This document shows, in pieces, positions 1-11,600 of a stretch of DNA of 64,000 nucleotides (positions are counted from its first letter, which is position 1; each line of letters starts with the position of its first letter). Below the pieces are notes generated by a model that had not been told where the DNA came from, made no database searches, and was given only the letters and a program-made list of their open reading frames with translations. The stretch comes from Centroberyx gerrardi (taxonomy: Eukaryota > Chordata > Actinopteri > Beryciformes > Berycidae): contig NC_136017.1 in the NCBI RefSeq assembly GCF_048128805.1, forward strand, positions 1,490,456 through 1,554,455, written 5' to 3'. Position numbers and translations under genes: made by a program.

Positions 1-337
1 CTGAGGAAATGGTAACCACCCCAAAACGTCCCAAATATCGTTGAAATTTAGGCATGAACACCAGCTAGCTGATGATGTAGAATATATCCTATTCACTGAC
101 ATGTGAAAAAGTTGCATATTGCAGCTGTAAACGAGGCTGAGCTATGTTCTACCTGTGTAGAATCTGTCTTGAATGTTAGAGGAAAGGGGGGTGGATAAGG
201 TAAAGTGCACACTTCCCATCACATGTTTTTAATTGAATAGTGCTATTAAAACACCCAGCTTAATTCCACTTGCATGCAGAGAGCTTTTTTTTCTCCCGAA
301 TGTGTGATTGTAATGTTTGGTTGTCGGTCTCTCTGAG

Positions 338-1444
338 GCGGGACGCTGCCATGCAGGAGGGTCTGAAGAAAGCGGTGGGAGTTCCCTTGGCTCTGGCTGA
401 GAAGGTCAACGTCCTCTGGCCCTCCCTCAAAGAAATGCTCCTTTATGGAAACATAGCCTGCAAGTCTGACGCTCAGGTATGGCACAAACACAACTTAAGT
501 TCATTATTCAAGCGGTTTATTCGAACTCTGCAGTGTTTTCTCCCGTAGTTCAGTTGGTTTGTCCTCTAACAAGAGAACTGCAACTCCAACTACAGGAAAC
601 CACCCCAAAACGCAAGAGATTATGGGTAGAAGGAGACGGATAAAGTTCCTTGTGATTGGAAAGCCTAGCATGACAAAATGTCTGGACTGATGCTCATATT
701 CAGCTGTTTCTTCATGTGTTCTTAACTGGTATGATTTATTGCACGTTCTCTCGTGGTTTTCAGGTAGCAGCCAAAGCCTTGGAGACGGCGGTTTTTGGTG
801 CGTACTACAACGTTGTCATCAACCTCAAAGACATCACAGACGACGGCTTCAAAATGGCTGTAAGTGTTGGCATCCTGGTGATCAGTGGGCTGAGTCTGAG
901 AAGATGATCTGAGATTCAATGAGATGAGAGTTGAGATGGGATGAGATGAGGAACAAACACTTTTGTATCAAAAATATCTCTTATCGTTTTCCATCTGAAT
1001 TTTTTAGACATATTCCATACATCTGCTGTCTTCTTATCATAATGGACCAAATTGCTCCTCTGTCTTATCACACATTCTGCATGACAGGACATAATTCAGC
1101 TTCAGCAGGTTTATATTGAAATATTTAAAACAAAAATAATTAATTTAATTCCAGTTCCTCATCACCTTCCAAATTCCAATTATCCTTAATGAGCCTTAAT
1201 CCTCTTTTAGATATACACAACTCCAATAAAAATGCATCAAAAACACACCCAACATCGGCACACACAAGTACAAGACGGCAACAACGGCCATAGAAACCAA
1301 TAACCATGATAAAACGAAGTTATTAACTAAATGATAACCTATTTCTGCTGTTTGCTGTAGACCCAGAAAAAGGCCTCAGCGTTGCTCCAGGAGGCGAAGG
1401 ACAACGCTGCTGCTGTTCTGGATGCTGCTGACAAGAGAAGCTGA
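338..1444 (+). CDS. ftcd: ftcd 3' end: formimidoyltransferase-cyclodeaminase, last three exons (partial)
   Basis: FTCD is a bifunctional folate and histidine-catabolism enzyme that moves the formimino group of formiminoglutamate to tetrahydrofolate and then deaminates it. Three exons are seen: about 338-476, 764-859 and 1361-1444, with GT donors at 477 and 860, AG acceptors before 764 and 1361, and a TGA at 1442-1444. The peptides ([17 protein letters not shown]-like with M for L, then [17 protein letters not shown], then [17 protein letters not shown]) follow the order and phase of the C-terminal helices of the vertebrate cyclodeaminase domain as I remember them (AVSVPLTLAE, KALEMGVFGAYFNV and SSLLQEAKTQA in human). 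The two internal junctions shown are phase 0. The start of the first exon is the least certain boundary. Upstream exons, including the formimidoyltransferase domain, lie outside the window. Nothing suggests a pseudogene. Confidence 0.9.
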
Positions 1445-1762
1445 AACTCTCAAACCACAGACTGGAAGTTAATCAGATTTTAACAGAGATGGAAAATATA
1501 TCTGCCCACTGAATTCAGGCTGCCAATCTGTTATTACAATGTTTCAGCCAACTACTGTTTGTTGTTTGAAACGCTGAAACTTGCTAGTCGAAACATAGCA
1601 GCACATTTAGGTTGGCTGTTTATATTTTGGACATTTTCTCCAAGAAATCATATTATAATCTGTACAGTTAAATGTGTCTTAGCGATTACTACGTTGCACC
1701 AAGGTGACCGTACTTGTACTGCAAATGTACTGCCAAACCTGTAGCCATATTCTGCTTGCAAA

Positions 1763-1768
1763 AATAAA
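1763..1768 (+). terminator. ftcd polyadenylation signal AATAAA
   Basis: A canonical AATAAA lies 319 bp after the ftcd stop codon, in AT-rich sequence, and is the first such hexamer downstream. It is the likely 3' end signal of ftcd. Confidence 0.55.
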
Positions 1769-1769
1769 G

Positions 1770-3070
1770 AATAAGAAATCAATGAATTGATGTCAGAAAA
1801 TGTAATTTTCTCCCATCGTCATGCATCCCACTATGAAATCCGTTTGGAGGTTTTTTTAGATATCCTGCTGACAGACAGACTTAACTGACAGGTGGAAATA
1901 GAAACTCCTTGGCAGAGGTAAATGTGCAAAAATGCAGAAAATCAAACAAGGGCTGAGTACTCTTTCATGACACTGTACAGTAAATGAGCTGTAAGTGCCC
2001 TTGCTCAGGGGCACCTCGGCAGTGCTAGGCTCTCTCTCGGTACTGGGGATAAAACCAGCAACCTTCCAACAACTAGCCAACCTGGCATACTCTGGAAAAC
2101 AAGCCAGTTGGTGACGTCTCTCCACTTCTCACTCCACCTTTACAGTGTAATAGTTAAGAAAGGCATGATGAGACAGGAATGCAGAGGTGCAGCAGCACTT
2201 CAGAGTGCATCTCTTCTAATTTGACAGTCGAGTCGTCAGCTGCTGTCCAATTCACGTAAGTACACTGTTCTAATTTTCTGTTATCAGATATGCAACTTTA
2301 GCATAGGAAGGGAACTTTTTTCTAAAGCTTTCCAGGGAAAATTATGTGTTCAATATATTTTACAGCGATTTGAGATTTTTTTTTTTAGTTTATTGTAGAA
2401 GCAATGAAAGGAGCTATTGTGTTTTTATGATAATATAGGAATATTTTCCTCTTAATTTCAGTGTAACATTCAACAACTGCTTTAAAAGGGTCAGTCGAAC
2501 ATGTGAAACACAATTTCTTGTTAGATTCTAGAGAATGTGAGAATTTTTAATAAACTTCAACTTTCTCTTGAGCATTTTTTTCATTGAATGGCCTTATACA
2601 ACCAACAATTGATGAAAGAGCATGCAAAGCATATGAGCATTGTCAGGTGAAAACCTCAGGAATCCAACTTTGGTGATTTAAACTTAAACTGAAGAATGAC
2701 ATGCTTCTCTATGGGTTGAAAAGGCTTATGAAACCCTTTCAAACCCATTGGATAAACTAATAATGCATGTCCATCAAGCTAAAAATGAGGCTGTTCTTAA
2801 TTCCTGAAAAGTTGAGATTTTGGACATACGAGGTTTTAACCAGACAACAGCGATATATAAAACTAAAATGTGCCTGCTGTTCTTTTGTTGATGTACTATT
2901 ATTTGTCCTCATAGACAAGCGTGATGAGCCAGTAACTTTTCATGTAACCAGTAAAACCAGTTTAACTGTGAGATGTAAACAGGCACCACCCTGTTTTTTT
3001 GTTTTTTTATATTTAGCACTGCATCATAAAGATTCATCTGCCACCAAGATAAACACACTGTCGCGGGAAA
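1770..3070. other. Intergenic: ftcd to Gly/Arg-rich gene; SINE-like fragment
   Basis: No convincing coding exon is seen. On the minus strand at about 1990-2090 there is a sequence with the feel of a tRNA-derived fish SINE (GTTGCTGGTTTTATCCCC followed by a CCTGAGCAAGGGCACTTAC tail). A 5' UTR exon or promoter of the next gene may lie around 2.2-3.0 kb, but I cannot place it. Confidence 0.4.
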
Positions 3071-4045
3071 ATGTTCAGTACTTCCTCAGGTAAGACTCTC
3101 TCTTCCCTTTCTCAAAGGAATGGAAGAGTTCTCACCTCAATTTTCTAACTGGAGTTAATTTCCAAAAGATTATTATTATTATTCAGTATTTCGAAGGTAG
3201 AAGATTTAGTATGTAAAAGTGTTATTTAGTTAAAAAAAGGACTTAAGTTCTCTACTATCATTTGCTTCAATCTTGCTCTGTTGGAGCGCTTATTTTGAAA
3301 CGAAACTCTTAAATTCCTTCTGTCCTCTGATTGGTCCCCTACAGACACCCATCCCTCTGGCTACGACTGTGTCCCCCAGCCAGGTGTCCCGGGGTGTCCG
3401 GGGGGTCCTGAAGAAGGCCAACATGGACCTGGTGGACATGGACCTGGAAGCGGGCAACATCAAGGTTACCAGGGCAACCAAGAACGCAGACCCAGCCCTG
3501 ACCGTCACCAGGGAGACCAAGGAGGCAGACGCAACCCTGACTGTTACCCGGGTGACCAAGGAGGCAGACGCAACCAGGGCGACCATGGAGGCAGATGCAA
3601 CCCTGACCGTTACCCGGGTGACCAAGGAGGCAGACGCAGCCCCGACCGTAACCAGGGAGACCACGGAGGCAGACGCAGCCCCGACCGTTACCAGGGCAAC
3701 CACGGAGGCAGACGCAGCCCCGACCGCTACCAGGGTGACCACGGAGGCAGACGCAGCCCCGACCGTTACCAGGGCGACCACGGAGGCAGACGCAGCCCCG
3801 CCCGTTACCAGGGCGACCACGGAGGCAGACGCAGCCCTGATCACCATGGAGACCGCGGTGGAAGCCCTGATCGTCACCGTAGAAACAGCAAGAGCCCTGG
3901 TCGTCGCCACAGTAGCGGCAGTGGCAGCTGTAGTGGCAGTGATAGTGATGGCGGGCATGGGCACGGCGGTCATGGGCGTAAACACAGGCATGGTCATGGT
4001 CATGGGCACAGGCGTGGACGGGGGCGTGGTCATAAGCACTGGTAG
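3071..4045 (+). CDS. Gly/Arg/His-rich repeat protein, unrecognised, 239 aa
   Basis: I do not recognise this protein. A short exon (ATG at 3071, coding to 3089, then GTAAGA) joins across an intron (acceptor CCTACAG before 3345) to a long exon, in the one frame with no internal ATG but open to the TAG at 4043-4045. The product starts MFSTSSDTHPSGYDCV. It continues with a Gly/Pro-rich stretch, about ten 13-residue units of the type GDHGGRRSPDRYQ, an SPGRRHSSGSGS linker and a His/Gly/Arg-rich tail ending RGRGRGHKHW. There is no signal peptide or membrane segment. The repeats are strongly basic and look disordered. A donor at 4054 (AAG|GTGAGA) and an acceptor before 5214 suggest a spliced 3' UTR with an AATAAA at 5688. 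Longer readings in other frames of the same exon are products of the GC-rich repeat. The first exon is the weakest part, and further upstream exons are possible. Confidence 0.55.
3473..3846 (+). repeat. 39-bp coding minisatellite, about 10 units
   Basis: Head-to-tail 39-bp units (13 codons each; GACCACGGAGGCAGACGCAG starts a typical unit) lie inside the long exon of the Gly/Arg-rich gene. Early units diverge and one is shortened to nine codons. The last five full units are nearly identical, pointing to recent expansion or homogenisation at the 3' side. Confidence 0.85.
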
Positions 4046-4053
4046 ACATAAAG

Positions 4054-5213
4054 GTGAGATCCAAAGTATTTCAAGTTTATTAATGCCCACTGCACTCTAG
4101 AAGCAAGTTAAGATTAAAATAATAAATTTTGAAATATCATGTTGTTGATATCAGTTTAGAGGAAAGTTTTGCCTTTAAAAGCCCCTATGAAATGGTCTGA
4201 CAGGGTTCAGCGCATCACACAGAGGAAAATCCTCTGGTCCAACATACTGTTACTTGTAGGTCTCGCCCTCCTGCACCCTTCCTATCAAATTAGCCAAATC
4301 ACACCATGTGGTGACATCAGTATCATATGATTTAAATCAATAGTTGAATGTTGCTAATCTTAAGAAAAGACATACTTCATGTACTTGAACAAAATCACTC
4401 AGCTATTAGTTAAAGGTCATTAAGTAATCTATCAATCTCAATCAACTTATATAGAGGGCTTTCAGGCGATGTAACGTAACCCCTGGCGGCCATATTGGAG
4501 GTCTTCAGCTCTGTGACCAACTTATTATGTTTCCGTCTCAACAGATAGACATGGTTAATTTCTGTGCTGATCCATCTGATTGATTTAGTGTTTAGATAAT
4601 GTCAGTTTAGCTAGCTAACCATAGTATCTGGTCAGCTAACCATCACTCTCTTGTTAACACATCTGATTAGCGCACTAGCATATCTAGTAGCAGCTAGCGT
4701 TAGCATGTTCACATTAACATCAGTGTGTTTGCTGGCTAGTTAGCTAGCTAACAGTTTGTTCAGGTTAACTGAGCTGACTCTTCTCAAGCTACAACTCAGA
4801 GTGTTTTGGAGTAGAGACTAGGGCTAAAGACAAGACAGTTTACTGTGTCACAGTAACCAAATCCACCTTATCACACTATTCACTTTTACTGAGAACGTTA
4901 CTGAATGGATCTACAGCCACACCACAACAAGCTTTTTAGCTAGCTCTCTGTTTGGTTGTTACAGATTTAGACTTTATTAACCAAGATGGAGCCAGATGTG
5001 GTTCAAGGAAGATTTGAGAACTGCAAAGCCTCTATTGGCGTCCAGTAGGGATTTCATCAGTATCGATCCTGCACAAGTCTCTGGCATGCGTATTGAAGCT
5101 TATTCTACTGTTGACCTCATTGTACTGTAAATCACTGTGGATAAGAGTGTTAACTAAATTGCTACAATGTAACTGCAATGTAAATGTTTGTGTTTTCTTG
5201 TTTTGTCTCCCAG
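4054..5213. other. Probable UTR intron with GCTAGC-rich dispersed repeat
   Basis: No exon is seen. About 4600-4760 is dense in GCTAGCTAAC and GCTAGCGTTAGC motifs, a common style of dispersed teleost repeat. Confidence 0.4.
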
Positions 5214-5693
5214 GCAGCAGACACAACCTGAAGAAACTCCGATGATCTACCTGCTGCTATTCTCTCTCTCTCTCTTTGAATTTCTCAATCCAAAAATATT
5301 AAATGATGTAGACTTTTTTTGATTGCACAACTGCTGTGGTGTACCCATAGTGGGCCTACTATGGCTATAGTACAGTATCAAATCATGTTGTACTCACACT
5401 GGACCCACTATAGCTATGGTACGGTATATTTATTTTGGTTTTCCATTGGAATACTGAGCAGGTTTAGTGTTTTTTTTGTGAAGAAACCCAACATGTCATC
5501 CTGCCAGCAGCCAGTGAAAGTGGACCAGAACAAAACATATTTGTAGTACGCTCCCAACACCAAACTCCACAAAATATAATGGAAAAACAGACTGTACTAT
5601 GCCAGCATGGGTACAACAAAGTACACTTGTGCATTGAACAAAAACTATATGTAATATATATGTATTTCTGTATCCATATTCTAACAAAATAAA
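5214..5693 (+). other. Probable 3' UTR exon with AATAAA of the Gly/Arg-rich gene
   Basis: TTTTGTCTCCCAG precedes 5214 and is a good acceptor that pairs with the AAG|GTGAGA donor at 4053/4054 just past the TAG. An AATAAA is at 5688-5693. No coding potential is seen between them. The exon call is inferred from splice signals alone. Confidence 0.4.
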
Positions 5694-5699
5694 TGGGAT

Positions 5700-6646
5700 A
5701 AATTAGTTGAACAGTCTTTTGATTGCCTTGTAACCAGATCCTCTGTTGTAGCTTTGTTGTAATTTTATTGACTGATTGAGGAGGTTTTATTAAATAATGG
5801 AAACTAATCAGGAGAACAGTTGAACATGGAGCGTATGGAGGATTTCAGACAAACTCCACCGGTGCTGATGGGGTGCGAAAACTTAAGTGAGGTAAAAAAA
5901 AAAGAAAAGAAAAAAAGGGGAAATTATACTTCTGATAGGTAAAAGTTCCAGGTACAGTCTGTTAACTTGTATGAGTTGTATGTGTAAAAATACCTTTATT
6001 TATCGAGTATGGGGAGATTGAAAAACACAAACATATGTGTTTTGTTTTTGTTTGTTTGTTTTTTTTCATTTTATTTTCTACATTTCCATTTCTTATTGGA
6101 AGCATTTTGCTGACCATTTTGAGAGCAACTTACAATGAGGCCAACAGTAGAATAAAGGTAAATTTAAAACTCAAGGGTCAAAGCACCCTGTGTTAGAAAG
6201 TGCTAGAAAATTAGCACAGTTCAGAGCTAAGGACAGATGTAGAGGGAAATATTTATTTTATGATTGCAGATTAGAGGATGAAGATATGGGAGATAATGGA
6301 TAATAATGGATTCTGATATCTTGAAAAGGTTGGTAGATTTTGGTTCACAAATAAAATTGAGGGTCAGCTGAGTTTAGGTGGGTTTATCCCTCTCTATATC
6401 CCTGCATAAGAACACAGTTCTGTCATTAACAGTAGAAAGTGACTTTGAAAAAATACCAAGACATTTTCTTTTATATACAAAAGTTAAGGATACGTAAACT
6501 CCCACACACTGCTCTTGCGATGCAAACACCGATTTATCGAAAGAGTACCATTTTGTTCTCCATGGACCTTCGGCAAGTCCTTAGCATTTCTCCGACACAC
6601 CTGCACAGGATTTTCTTGTTTTGTGTACAAAAGTTTAAAAAAATAT
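5700..6646. other. Intergenic, AT-rich, no gene seen
   Basis: Only AT-rich sequence with A and T homopolymer runs (about 5893-5920 and 6045-6065). No exon, RNA gene or structured repeat is recognised. Confidence 0.4.
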
Positions 6647-6651
6647 ATATT

Positions 6652-7253
6652 TGTTACGACTGTGGCCGTACCCCCAGAAGATTCCCTTGTGTTTCCTTGT
6701 GTTTCCCCTTCTTTGTGCTCCCCTGTCTGTCTCTCTCTCTCTGTCTATGTTTTGTTTGTGTGTGTATTGGCGTGGGCGTGGACCCTTCCTCGTTCTCCTG
6801 GCTCCCGGCTCTGCTCATCCTGCACACCTGTCTGCAATCGGCTCATCACCTCTTCCAGTCTGCTCACCTGCCTCTCATCAGCTCATCAGCCTGCAGTATA
6901 TCTACCCCCGGCTCTTCAACCATTCTGCGCCAGATTGTTGTTTCAACCACAGTGGTAGTTACGCTCAAGGCCAAATCTAGTTAAACTCCCAGTGACTTTG
7001 TTTCTCCGTGTTTCCTGTGACTAACCAGCCTCTCTTATCCCAGGACCATCACCCCCCTGCCTGCCACGCTTCCCCTCATCCCACGCTCACGCCAAGCCCC
7101 GCTCCTCCTCACCATCACTCCCCCCCTGCAGCCACCGGATTCCCGTTCCCTGCCATCAGCCCCTCATCCAGATCCTCCCTTACAATAAACCTTTTCCTTA
7201 CCCTCACCACCCTGTCCGTGTCCTGCGCTTGGGTCCCACCTGTGTTCATAACA
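6652..7253 (+). mobile_element. Solo LTR of an LTR retrotransposon (602 bp)
   Basis: The block begins TGTTACGACTGTGGCC and ends TGTGTTCATAACA, so it has the TG...CA ends of an LTR. It is flanked on both sides by the 5-bp direct repeat ATATT (6647-6651 and 7254-7258), as expected of a retroviral-type integrase. An AATAAA at 7184-7189 near the 3' side sets the + orientation. No gag or pol sequence and no second LTR are nearby, so it is a solo LTR left by LTR-LTR recombination. The C-rich, low-complexity interior is typical of fish Gypsy-class LTRs; the class is an inference. The open frames inside it are not genes. Confidence 0.8.
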
Positions 7254-7258
7254 ATATT

Positions 7259-9018
7259 TTTCTCGGACTTTTATATGCATTGCCATAGAAAATAAAGTTG
7301 ATTTAACGTTTGCACATCAAAGAAAAGAGCCATAGCTTCTTTTTTTTTTTTCCCCCTGGACTCCAATGAGCATCTTTTTTTGCAGACAGACTTTAATGGT
7401 TTGTCGACGCATGAAGCAGCAGACACACTGGCATCTGCAGTAACAAAACTGTCTGGAATTAGCTTTGATTATATAAACTTTAAAGGGAGGCATTCCCAAA
7501 CCTTGGCTGAATAATAACCCAATAAATGGCTTGCAAGGGACCACACCAAAACATGTAATCTGTTCATTTTTGACGGGAATGTTTTAAAACATGCACAAGA
7601 TCTGAATATTTTTGCTTGAAAGTATAAAGAACTTAAGTGTTTTCTGAGTGAGCTACTTTTCAACTTAACTGAATTTCTAGGACAAATAAAATAAAAAATG
7701 TAACTGAAGTAGCTGCATGTTCGCAAAAACATTTCAGTCCTCTTTCCTCTTCTACTGCCAAAACAGACAGACATCAAAGGCTGTGTCGACTAACATTGAC
7801 ATAACCCTCGGCCTGACCCTGGGTTATGTTTTCATGTCTACAAAAACCCAGCAACCTGCACTGTAAACATGTCGAACGACAAGGTGATCCTGTCGAACGG
7901 GTGTCGGACACATGTCATTTTCTCACTGACAGAGAAAAGACAGGAATCCATCAGCAGTCACTTCAGAGTGAGATATTGAGTCAGATATAGCTTGATCTGC
8001 ACTATAATCAACGAAATAGTTTCCTTTTGAAATGTTGTATATATATTTTGGGGGAAAAATTGCCTGAAGTTGAGGATTTATCATTAGACATGCTTTTTGG
8101 GTTAGTGACGTTTAGTACTTTTAAAAATGAAGTTAAAAACGGCCATGAATCTCAACATTAGAGCATCACAAAAACACAAATTTCCTTGTGGTTCTTGTCC
8201 TGAAATGGACAATGAGACAAAACCACATAATCATTACATTATAACAACTTGGTAAAATAGATAAATTACCACTCTGAATTTCATTTGATCTTTTTCTCAT
8301 CATTCAGCTCTTCTATAACATGTAAACACTATTTGACAAATAAACTGGAGAATAAACCCGTTTAGTCGGGTTTAAGCTGTAAAAGGTAACTTTGCACGTT
8401 GGCGGCTCCAAGTGGCAGCGAGAGGTAACTGATTGAAAACTTGGAACTTCATTACACAGAAATCCTGTGCGGCGGCGTCAGTAAACCAGTCTGTGATGCT
8501 TTATACCAAAGGGAAGAGAGTGGAAAAAGATTACTTTAGAAATAGGATTAGGATTTCACTCTTAAATTTTGATTTGTCACTTCCATAAGCAGTAAAAGTT
8601 CTTTTAAATAAGTAATAAAGGAAATCCCAGTCAAACCTACTGGAACAATAAACGATAAGATGGACTTCAAGAATCCCACATGTAATAAAACGATGAGTAC
8701 TTCTAACAACAGATATATATGAGCAGTGAAGTCTCAGGTCTTGCTCTGGCTCTTCTATTTAAAATCATCCAAGATCTGGCTTTTTATTTAGTGTCAAAAC
8801 AAGGTCAAGACAGCAGAGTCCAGCGACCAGTTTGTATCAGACAAACTGCTTTAATGTTCATGTTGAGAAAATATTAACATAGTAACACCACTGGTATGTA
8901 AAGGTAAAAAGTTCACATTAGATGGCTGGATTTTTACATAAACATCTTGCCTGCAGCAGCTTTAGCCGCTAAAAACTCTTTGCTCTACCCTCCACTACAG
9001 TTCTGCCTGCAACACAGT
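7259..9018. other. Intergenic, no gene seen
   Basis: AT-rich sequence without splice-consistent coding exons. It probably includes the 3' flank of the minus-strand smAKAP-like gene. Confidence 0.35.
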
Positions 9019-9447
9019 TTCACAAAATTTTGTGAAATGAGCACAAACTCTGAAACTCAGATTACATACTGTGGACAGGAATGATGTTCAGATTAGGTTC
9101 CTCCACCAGTAAATTATGTGCCAACAGCAGGAATTGTTCTGGACATTTGGTCACATGAAAAGGTTAGCTAACGCTTCAGTTTAGCAGTTAAAACAGTTTG
9201 CTTCAGGTTAGCTTCAGGTTTTGCTCATGGTTCAATAAATGAAAACTTGTTGTCATGAGTTGGGAATTGAACCCAGGTCGTCACCCATCCGCCCCTCCGA
9301 CCTCCGACCTCCACACACTGTCCACCGTCAAACTACTTCATGTTTCTAGTCCTGTCTCCACTTAATCCTTTCCTGCTGGAGAAACGCATTTCTAACACTT
9401 ATCCTTGCATTTTAAGACATTGCCCTCATTTCACAAAATTTTGTGAA
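9019..9447. mobile_element. MITE-like element with palindromic inverted ends
   Basis: A perfect 18-bp palindrome, TTCACAAAATTTTGTGAA, occurs at 9019-9036 and again at 9430-9447. With flanking bases the two form inverted 23-bp ends (TTCACAAAATTTTGTGAAAT plus GAG) around about 380 bp of non-coding sequence. No target duplication could be assigned, so the mobile-element call is tentative. Confidence 0.4.
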
Positions 9448-9493
9448 GCCAGACTGCTGACCGAGGCTACAGCCCTCGATTTGACTTCAACTC

Positions 9494-9826
9494 TTATATC
9501 ACATAATCACAGTCAATAAAAGGCAAGTCCCTGTAACGATTCTCCACCTCCCAACAGAGCTGGAGAGCCTGAGCGACGATATCCTCCGACATCTTGTGAG
9601 CAAACTCCAGTAGCGGTCTGCTGACCGGTCGCAGTGGGACGTCCAGCCGGTAATCGACCGCTAACACTTCCTCTGGATCGACAAAACGCTTCGCCTCCTT
9701 CAGGCCTGCAGCCTCTCCCGGTGTGATGAAGGCCTCCGTCTCGTCTTCTCCTCGTTTCTCGATGATAGTCTTCATCGGTTTGTCTGATCGGGTCCGAGAA
9801 CAACATCTCGACTCGCTGCTTCCCAT
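9494..9826 (-). CDS. smakap: smAKAP-like small membrane PKA-anchoring protein, 110 aa
   Basis: This is a single-exon reading frame. I choose the Met that gives MGSSESRCCSRT, three codons inside a longer possible start, because Gly2 with Ser6 fits an N-myristoylation signal and the adjacent Cys8-Cys9 fits palmitoylation, as in mammalian smAKAP (human C2orf88). The C-terminal part, LLEFAHKMSEDIVAQALQLC followed by RYRDLPFIDCDYVI, matches the smAKAP amphipathic PKA-RI-binding helix and tail (EYAHRLSQDILCDALQQW and KYHDIPYIE in human, from memory). The length is close to the roughly 95 residues of mammalian smAKAP. The expected role is to tether type I protein kinase A to the plasma membrane. The middle is acidic and Glu/Lys-rich. 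It is isolated, with no strand partner nearby. A 5' UTR exon may lie at higher coordinates. Confidence 0.8.
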   Translation of the reverse strand: MGSSESRCCSRTRSDKPMKTIIEKRGEDETEAFITPGEAAGLKEAKRFVDPEEVLAVDYRLDVPLRPVSRPLLEFAHKMSEDIVAQALQLCWEVENRYRDLPFIDCDYVI

Positions 9827-9899
9827 TTCAAACACGCAGCAGAACTGTTCGTTTAGCGGTCACAACTTTCCAAGAAGTCTGACTCTCCAGCGGTTTCCA

Positions 9900-11600
9900 T
9901 GACTGTGGAAATGACCAAGAAACATGAAAGACGAGTTTTAACTCAAATAATGCTGCATGTAGTATATTTTGTGTTTACATTATGTAGATTATATATTTGT
10001 ATCCTGTAACTACCTAATGTAGATAACTATTACATCAACATATTATATAGTGATGAAACGATTGGTCGATGAATTGATTAGTCGATTGACAGAAAAAAAA
10101 CGATACTTTGATTATCGTTTGTCAAGTTATCAAGTAAAAATACAGAATATCACAACTTCTCAAATGCTAAGATTTGCTGCTTTTCTCTGTTTCATATTCT
10201 AATTTTTTTGGTAGTAAGTAAGCAATTTTAAGATTTGTGATGGGCATCATTTTTGACATTTTATAGACTAAATGAGTAATCAATTAATTGGAAAAAGTAA
10301 TCGATAGATTAATTAATAATGAAAATAATCATTAGTTGCAGCTAATTATTAGGTATTATAAGCTAATTATTATTATACATATACAGCTACATATATAGCT
10401 ATTATACATATTTATACTATATATAATCATACACCACTAACAATACTAATAATTATTATATACTATACAAATATCACCTAATTCACACTACATTTGCACA
10501 TCTAATTCATAGGTTCATGCTGCCTCTAATGCACAACATTCTCTTTGCTTTTTTAAATATTGTTTCTTTATAGTAGTGTTTCTGTGTGTACTGTGTACCT
10601 TTTTCTTTCTTGTCCTTGATATGTTCCTTTTACTATCTGTTTAATGCTATTGTCGAAATAGTCCGCAAGTAAGCTTTTCATTACAGTGTGTGTACTATAG
10701 ACTTTGCATATGACACATAAACTTGAACTTGATATAGCTCCAAGCAGACGTTACAGCCTGCTGTTAAAGTAAATCACAGTACAGCTGTCAAATCTGAGTG
10801 ACACTTTGTCTTTACTCAAACATCTTTAACTGAAGCGTTTTATTCCAAAACACTGTATATACATTTTGGTCAAGCTGTCAAATCAAAATAACTTTCCCCA
10901 AACATCCTAACATGTTAAGGTTTTTAACAGGATCTTATGCCACTACAAGGGCAAAAATCAAATAACATTACCTCAAAAATATTAAAGTACATGAACATTT
11001 TACCTTCTGGTCTGTGTTTCAGCTCTTCCCTTGTCACTGCAGGTCTCAGCAGGTTTATTTAAGGTTTCCAAATCTCTCCAGAGCTGCTGGAAAACAACCA
11101 GTTTAACCAGTTTCCTCTGCTGCTGGTTAGTGGGAGGAGCAGAAACTCTGAGCACATTACAGAGCAAATGTAAACATGAGGCGGACGATCTTAGATTCAA
11201 ATGCAAGATTAGTTTAGATTAAGATGCTAGAGTATTTTAGATTTAAATACAAGATTATTCTATTTTAAATGAGACTCAAATACAAGATTAGTTTAGATTT
11301 TAGTTTAGATGAGATAAAAAAATATACGTTTACATTAATACAAGTTAATTATAGTTTAGTTATTTATATTTTATAGATTTGATTAGGTATTAAAATCCTA
11401 GTTTAGATTAAAATATAAATGTAGTTTAATTTAAAATAATTTAAAAAAGTGTTTAGTTTAGCGTACATAAAAATGCATATTTAGTTTAAATCAGTTCAGT
11501 TCGGTTTAGTTTAGTTTGACTTCAGTTTAGTTTTAGCTTTGTTTCATTTGGTTCAGTTGGCTGGAAGTTTAGTTCATTAGGGGCCGGACAGCCCTGCTGC
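9900..11600. other. Dispersed AT-rich repeats between smAKAP-like gene and 12.6 kb
   Basis: About 10040-10370 is a degenerate element rich in ATTGATTAGTCGATT-type motifs, a common style of dispersed teleost repeat. About 10540-10735 ends in a CATAAACTTGAACTTGAT-like tail reminiscent of a retroposon 3' end. About 11160-11560 is an irregular TTTAGTTTAGATT-type low-complexity array. No exon is seen. Confidence 0.4.

Noticed and set aside
1990-2125. Possible tRNA gene near 2.0 kb (also 14.7 kb and 23.4 kb)
   Set aside because: Only box-B-like and SINE-tail fragments; no cloverleaf could be formed. Treated as SINE debris.
3273-4100. Open frames of 275 (+), 266 (-) and 241 (-) codons over the Gly/Arg-rich exon
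   Set aside because: They are by-products of a GC-rich 39-bp repeat whose period is a multiple of three. The splice joint and splice phase support a different + frame.
6439-7295. Overlapping Ser/Pro/Leu-rich open frames of 95-181 codons
   Set aside because: They lie across the C-rich interior of the solo LTR and its flanks; there are no splice signals and no family resemblance.
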